A stretch of 23,228 nucleotides of DNA, taken from contig BMAT01002098.1 in assembly GCA_019649035.1 (NCBI GenBank), positions 56,905 to 80,132 on the forward strand, given 5' to 3'. The notes below the pieces were generated by a model. It did not search any database. It was not told the origin of the DNA and worked only from the letters and a program-made list of their open reading frames with translations. Below are positions 19,240 through 23,228 of this stretch, in pieces. Made by a program: the position numbers and the translations under genes. Positions within the stretch are counted from its first letter, which is position 1; each line of letters starts with the position of its first letter. The stretch comes from Elysia marginata (lineage: Eukaryota; Mollusca; Gastropoda; Plakobranchidae).

Positions 19240-19511
19240 GGGGCAGCGTGGCGGAGTGGTTGGCGCGTCGGACTCGAGATCTGGAGGTCGCGGGTTTGAT
19301 CCCCGACCATGCCATGTTGCACTTGCCTTGGGAAAGCAATTTACCCTCACTTTCCCTAGTCCACGCACCTGAAAAATGGGTACCCAGCTACAGGCGTCAA
19401 ATGTAATGGTCAGCTGGGGCATTAGTGGCGCTGCTCTGTGCCGACACAGTTACGCTGAGTAACGAAAACAAATTTCTCGAAAGGGATTAATATAATAAAA
19501 AAATTTTTTTA
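19240..19511 (+). mobile_element. tRNA-derived SINE
   Basis: SINEs are short retroposons transcribed by RNA polymerase III and copied by LINE enzymes. The head has an A box, tggcggagtgg (19249-19259), and a B box, ggtttgatccc (19293-19303), 44 bp apart as in type-2 promoters. A T-stem-like cggg/cccg surrounds the B box. The middle part, with ggactcgagat, resembles the anticodon arm of a tRNA-Ser (CGA), but the variable arm is missing and the 3' acceptor side pairs poorly, so it is not a working tRNA gene. About 180 bp of unrelated body follow, ending in an A-rich tail and a T run (19504-19510) that could end transcription. I could not define a target duplication. Translated frames here are not genes. 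Confidence 0.85.
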
Positions 19512-19838
19512 AAGTAAGCCCTGAGTTAGCCTGGGTGAAGTAAGCACAGATCGAAACTCTTACATAGTGACTTATCAATTATTTCTATAAATGTATTAGA
19601 ATTGTCCCATAGCTTTAGTTTTTTTCAAGTAATTTATTTCAAGTTCAATGAAAAAAGGTTTTTATTATATTGATCTATTTTTTTTTCAAAAGGCATGGAC
19701 TCATTACTAGTTTAGATAATTTTGTGAGACTCACCGTGGCTAGCTCATAGATTTTAGTATATTTAGTTTTTTTACATATTTCATATAACCAACAAGTATA
19801 TTTTAGGGCATTTGGAAAAAAGTGACCTTAAGGTTGAA
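19512..19838. other. AT-rich spacer
   Basis: Between the SINE and the minisatellite. Nothing recognised. Confidence 0.65.
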
Positions 19839-20311
19839 GAAAACATGACATGCAAAGCGTGGGAACCAAAGATAAAAGAGAAGAAAACATGACACGCACA
19901 GCCTAGAAACTAAGGATAAAAGAGAGGAAAACATAACACACGCACAGCCTAGGTACCAAGGATAAAAGAGAATAAAACATGACACGCACAGCCTAGGAAC
20001 CAAGGATCAAAGAGAAGAAAACATGACACGCACAGCCTAGGAACCAAGGATAAAAGAGAAGAAAACATGACACGCACAGCATAGGAACCAAGGATAAAAG
20101 AGACGAAAACATGACACGCACAGCCTAGGAACCAAGGATAAAAGAGAATAAAAACATTACACGCACAGCCTAGGAACGAAGGATAAAAGAGAAGAAAACA
20201 TGACACGCAAAGGATAGGAACCAAGGATAAAAGAGAAGAAAACATGACACGCAAAGCCTAGGAACCAAGGATAAAAGATAAGAAAACATGACACGCACAG
20301 CCTAAAATCTA
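19839..20311. repeat. 44-bp minisatellite, about 11 units
   Basis: Units start with gaaaacatga at 19839, 19883, 19927, 19973, 20017, 20061, 20105, about 20149, 20194, 20238 and 20282. Spacing is 44 bp except for small insertions (46 after 19927, 45 after 20149). Each unit carries cacgcacagcctaggaacc, including the CCTAGG palindrome, then aaggataaaagaga. The leftmost unit and the last are partial or more diverged. Because 44 is not a multiple of 3, the frame rotates from unit to unit, and one minus-strand frame meets a TAG every third unit; the long minus-strand frames are repeat artefacts. Confidence 0.97.
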
Positions 20312-22110
20312 ATTTATGGAATAAAAATTGCCCCCAAAGCCTAAGCAAGATCCAGGCCTAATATAGTCTCTCGGTCAAGATATCTCCTATATATTTAGCT
20401 CTGAATCTAGATGCTATAAATTGACTTCTACTTTCTAGATGGAATTCAAATTTTTAGAACCTTAGTCCAAATTTTAGATCTAGATTTAAACTTAGTTCTT
20501 CAGAATTCAACAAACGAAGAAGGCAAAACTAATTAATCTTGTTTTTGTGTATTCTTCCTCCTATCATCTTGAAAAATATGTATAAAATATGACATCTTTA
20601 TTCAAGTTTCAACCAAGGTGATGATTAACACAAATATGGGGGTAGCTCAATAGTAAATAATATAAAAATTTGTCAAGAGGAAAGATGTAACAATGACAAA
20701 GCCTTATCAATATTGGCCATATTCTTTTAATGCTAATCCATGGCAAAATTTAACATTTTAAGCATTATTTTTAAGCTTTATTGACAGCACAGTCTGCTGG
20801 TTAGGGTCTCACGCTTACTTTTCTTCTTGTTATGTAACAGACGTCTTGCATATTCTAAACTCTTCTTTTTCAAACATCCACCAATTTTCATACATTTGCG
20901 ACAAAATGAAAGTTACATGCACTTTGATTTGGTGCCAAGATTTCATAATCAAAAGCAGGTTATCTCTGAAAAAAATCTGCACAAAAAACCAATGCACACA
21001 AATACATAAAACACAATTTTTAGTAGTTGGCTAAAAATGAAGCAAAATATGCGAGTTTTTTTTAAATCATATTAAAGATTGAAAAAAGATCTCTCAGAAC
21101 TTTATACAGACATAAATGCCGATGATCCAATAGCTCAACTTTTGTTCAAATAAAACTGCAGGCAGGTTGTTGCATAACTGCAAGAGGTGGTTCTACACCA
21201 TACACTATTTTTTATGCTGTTCTCTAAGTTGGAAAACAAATATGCTCCATTAAATGCATATGTATTCCCGCTGGTGGAAAGAATGAATAGAGTGGATGGG
21301 GGTTTGCTGGGGATATGGATACATTTTTGTGTGTATATTGAACCCAGGGGAAGAAAGGGTGGGAGGTGGTGGCGCTAGAACCTGGAACTAAATTTCGCCA
21401 AACTGTTTAGCAAGTCAGTTTTTCCCTTTTATTGCTGTCTGGCTCAGTTCAGAACACAAGCTTCCAGTAATAAGTTATAATGGCCCGACGACAATCTATG
21501 TACTTAAAGGTTTTTTTAATTTTTATCGTGGGTTTTTTTTTCGCTCATAATTAAGTGAACACGATTTTACACTCTCTTGCATCCTTGTGCATACGCACGT
21601 GTGTATAATTATGTCGGCTGCGTGTGTATATAAGCTCTTGAAAGTGTGAAGGGAATGAAAAAGGAGAATTTGATACGATACTATAGATGTCGGGATAAAC
21701 AGACGGAATGATAATTTATATTCAGCAAAAACTACAGGAACGATGTCAAATTATTATTGATTACCATTATCAGTCTCTATTTATTTTTCATTTTCATTAC
21801 TTGCTATTTTTATACCGAGAAATAAATTTTTTAACCTAGATGTTTTTTCCTTGAATAAGTAAAAAAGGCAGCCTTTTTCATAATTCAAACCAGCATAGCC
21901 TTGCTTCATCTGAAAGTATTGAGGGAAGCAAGATAATCATAGATGTTTTTCAATTTGTTCTAATCACAAATTTATATTCTCTTAAAAGTATAAAAGTAAT
22001 TAAAACTCTTTAAAATTTAAACTTACAGTAGGCTATAGAATTTTTTTTTAATTACCATTTAATAACATTAAATTAAATCTAATTGTGAATAATTACGTAT
22101 GTCAAAGTCT
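20312..22110. other. Unassigned AT-rich sequence
   Basis: Near 20400-20490 it carries tctagat/gatctaga words like those at 13123-13640. The rest shows only short frames of biased composition and no recognisable gene, RNA or transposon. Confidence 0.6.
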
Positions 22111-22131
22111 AATAATTGTACGCACTGCTTA

Positions 22132-22280
22132 TGATCGTTTCACATGACGCCACACTTAGGGTGCGAGTAGTAGTGTTTCGGTGTCAAGCCAGGTAAATGG
22201 CTGTGAGCCGTTATTGCTTTCCTATGTTGACGTGTCCGAGCCATTGTGAAAGGTAATATCATAAAAGGTTCAGAAACCGC
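22132..22280 (+). repeat. Dispersed repeat, copy 2 (unnamed family)
   Basis: Matches 10045-10215 in order: gagta, ggctgtgagcc (22199), ctttc, tgacg (22228), gtaatat (22253) and cagaaaccg (22271). The two copies are on the same strand and about 12 kb apart. Type unknown. Confidence 0.6.
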
Positions 22281-22344
22281 TTGAAAATCTCTGGTCCATA
22301 GACTGTACTCGACTCTAGCATGTCATACACATTAGGTGAGTCAC

Positions 22345-23228
22345 TTTTATGGACCTTTATAGTTTTCGTTATTTTGAGAAAAAAATCTTTTCTCTGTGCA
22401 CCGCTTCCAAAAGATTTACGAAGAGTCAGACAAATAGGCTGGAAAAAATAGAGATGGGGATAATATAAAGAGCAAGCGGAAACGGATTAATGAATTTATA
22501 GGCTTTGTGTGGTGAACCCTAACAGATAGTTTCACAGTAGAAAACAAAACAATTCACTTCTTTTTCGTATTAAAAAAAAATTCGAAACAGCTCGGAAATT
22601 TAACTTCAGTTTTTCGCCGAGTTTTTTTTTGTCGAAGTATTTTGAGCTTTGTCGCTTTTGCTCTCAGTAACTGTCTGTTTCTAGAATGAGTTCTTTCAAC
22701 CGTCCGCACCTTTCCTTGGGTAAAAAATTTCTTTTTCCTTTCCTGTTTTATTTTATTTTGCAAGAGACAGCTGTAATACCATTATATCATATGCTTTAAA
22801 GTATTTTATTGTAGCTGTCTCTGTAATGCAATGCTCATGAGTTATATGTAGTATGCACATTAAATTGTAGGAAATAAATTTTTTAAAGGAAAAAAAATTG
22901 TAGCATCAGTAAATGCTAGTGATTATATTTTCTATCTTTAAAAATACACAACAGCGGCTTACCTACATAAAACGTACATTTTACTCTTAGTTTAACTTAT
23001 TGCCACTTGTAACTTTTTTCTTGATACCTTAATATGCAATAATGTCGGCGTTCAGATAATAATAGTGATAACCGTTTCTGCCACTTTAAGTTCAATTATG
23101 GTTTACGGTAGGGTAGTCAATTGTTAAGGCTCTGGTTGAGGAATTTGGCTTCGGGTTAAATATCATACGCAGGCAATAATCATTTTTAGGGCGCACTGTT
23201 TTGTTTAGCCAAAAATATTCCAAGTGCA
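22345..23228. other. Unassigned sequence to window end
   Basis: AT-rich, no recognisable gene. The minus-strand frame at 22554-22763 is Lys/Arg-rich and reflects a pyrimidine-rich plus strand. A donor-like gtaagc on the minus strand near 22965 has no convincing exon beside it. Confidence 0.6.

Noticed and set aside
19242-19313. Functional tRNA-Ser gene
   Set aside because: A and B boxes are present, but the acceptor stem pairs poorly, the long variable arm of tRNA-Ser is missing and a SINE-type body follows.
19803-20348. Long Phe/Leu/Ser/Cys-rich minus-strand frames resembling a repeat protein
   Set aside because: They are translations of the 44-bp minisatellite. The unit is not a multiple of three, so the peptide changes frame at every unit and one frame is stopped every third unit.
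22319-22340. Mini first exon: ATG followed five codons later by AG|GTGAGT
   Set aside because: Too short to support; the ATG context is ordinary and no second exon was found.
1-23228. CRISPR array, operon or other prokaryotic system
   Set aside because: All evidence (LINEs, SINE, GT-AG exon signals, microsatellites) is eukaryotic; the only regular array is the gapless 44-bp minisatellite, which has no spacers.

Overview
The window looks like ordinary non-coding DNA from an animal nucleus, most likely a gastropod or another mollusc. It is AT-rich and has no long open genes. It holds microsatellites, a minisatellite, a tRNA-derived SINE, several decayed LINE fragments of types common in mollusc genomes, a dead DDE transposase and fold-back (MITE-like) elements. 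The phylum is an inference from the LINE and transposase types and from the scattered tctagatct motifs; no marker gene fixes it. There are no operons, CRISPR arrays, rRNA genes or true tRNA genes.

Layout. 1-2370: a (CTT)n tract, unassigned sequence and a GC-rich block (about 1645-2020). 2375-3043: a 5'-truncated L2/CR1-type LINE on the minus strand with an (ATT)n tail. 4276-4351: a short exon that looks like exon 1 of a fatty-acid-binding protein gene (plus strand), ending in a strong splice donor. 5554-5597 and 6731-6774: two (GA)n arrays. 6961-7883: a broken IS630/Tc1-like DDE transposase. 8300-8790: a frameshifted endonuclease/RT-type LINE fragment. 10045-10215 and 22132-22280: two diverged copies of an unnamed dispersed repeat. 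11522-11707: a 186-bp fold-back element. 13123-13640: two diverged 263-bp tandem units rich in CTAGAT. 14878-16400: a Rex/Babar-like LINE remnant on the minus strand, split by a 254-bp MITE that made an 8-bp target duplication. 16437-16586: a candidate 50-codon host exon (plus strand). 18118-18720: a second LINE remnant of the same kind on the plus strand. 19240-19511: a tRNA-derived SINE. 19839-20311: a 44-bp minisatellite of about 11 units.

How it fits together. The only host-gene evidence is two plus-strand exon candidates (4276-4351 and 16437-16586), which need not belong to one gene; the reading phase does not link them. If the first is a real FABP exon, much of the window right of it may be intron or intergenic DNA that has collected transposons. 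The clearest event is the nested insertion at 16020-16289: removing the MITE and one target copy rejoins the LINE reading frame exactly. I found no complete gene and no convincing new functional system. The best leads are the two exon candidates, the nested MITE and the fold-back element.
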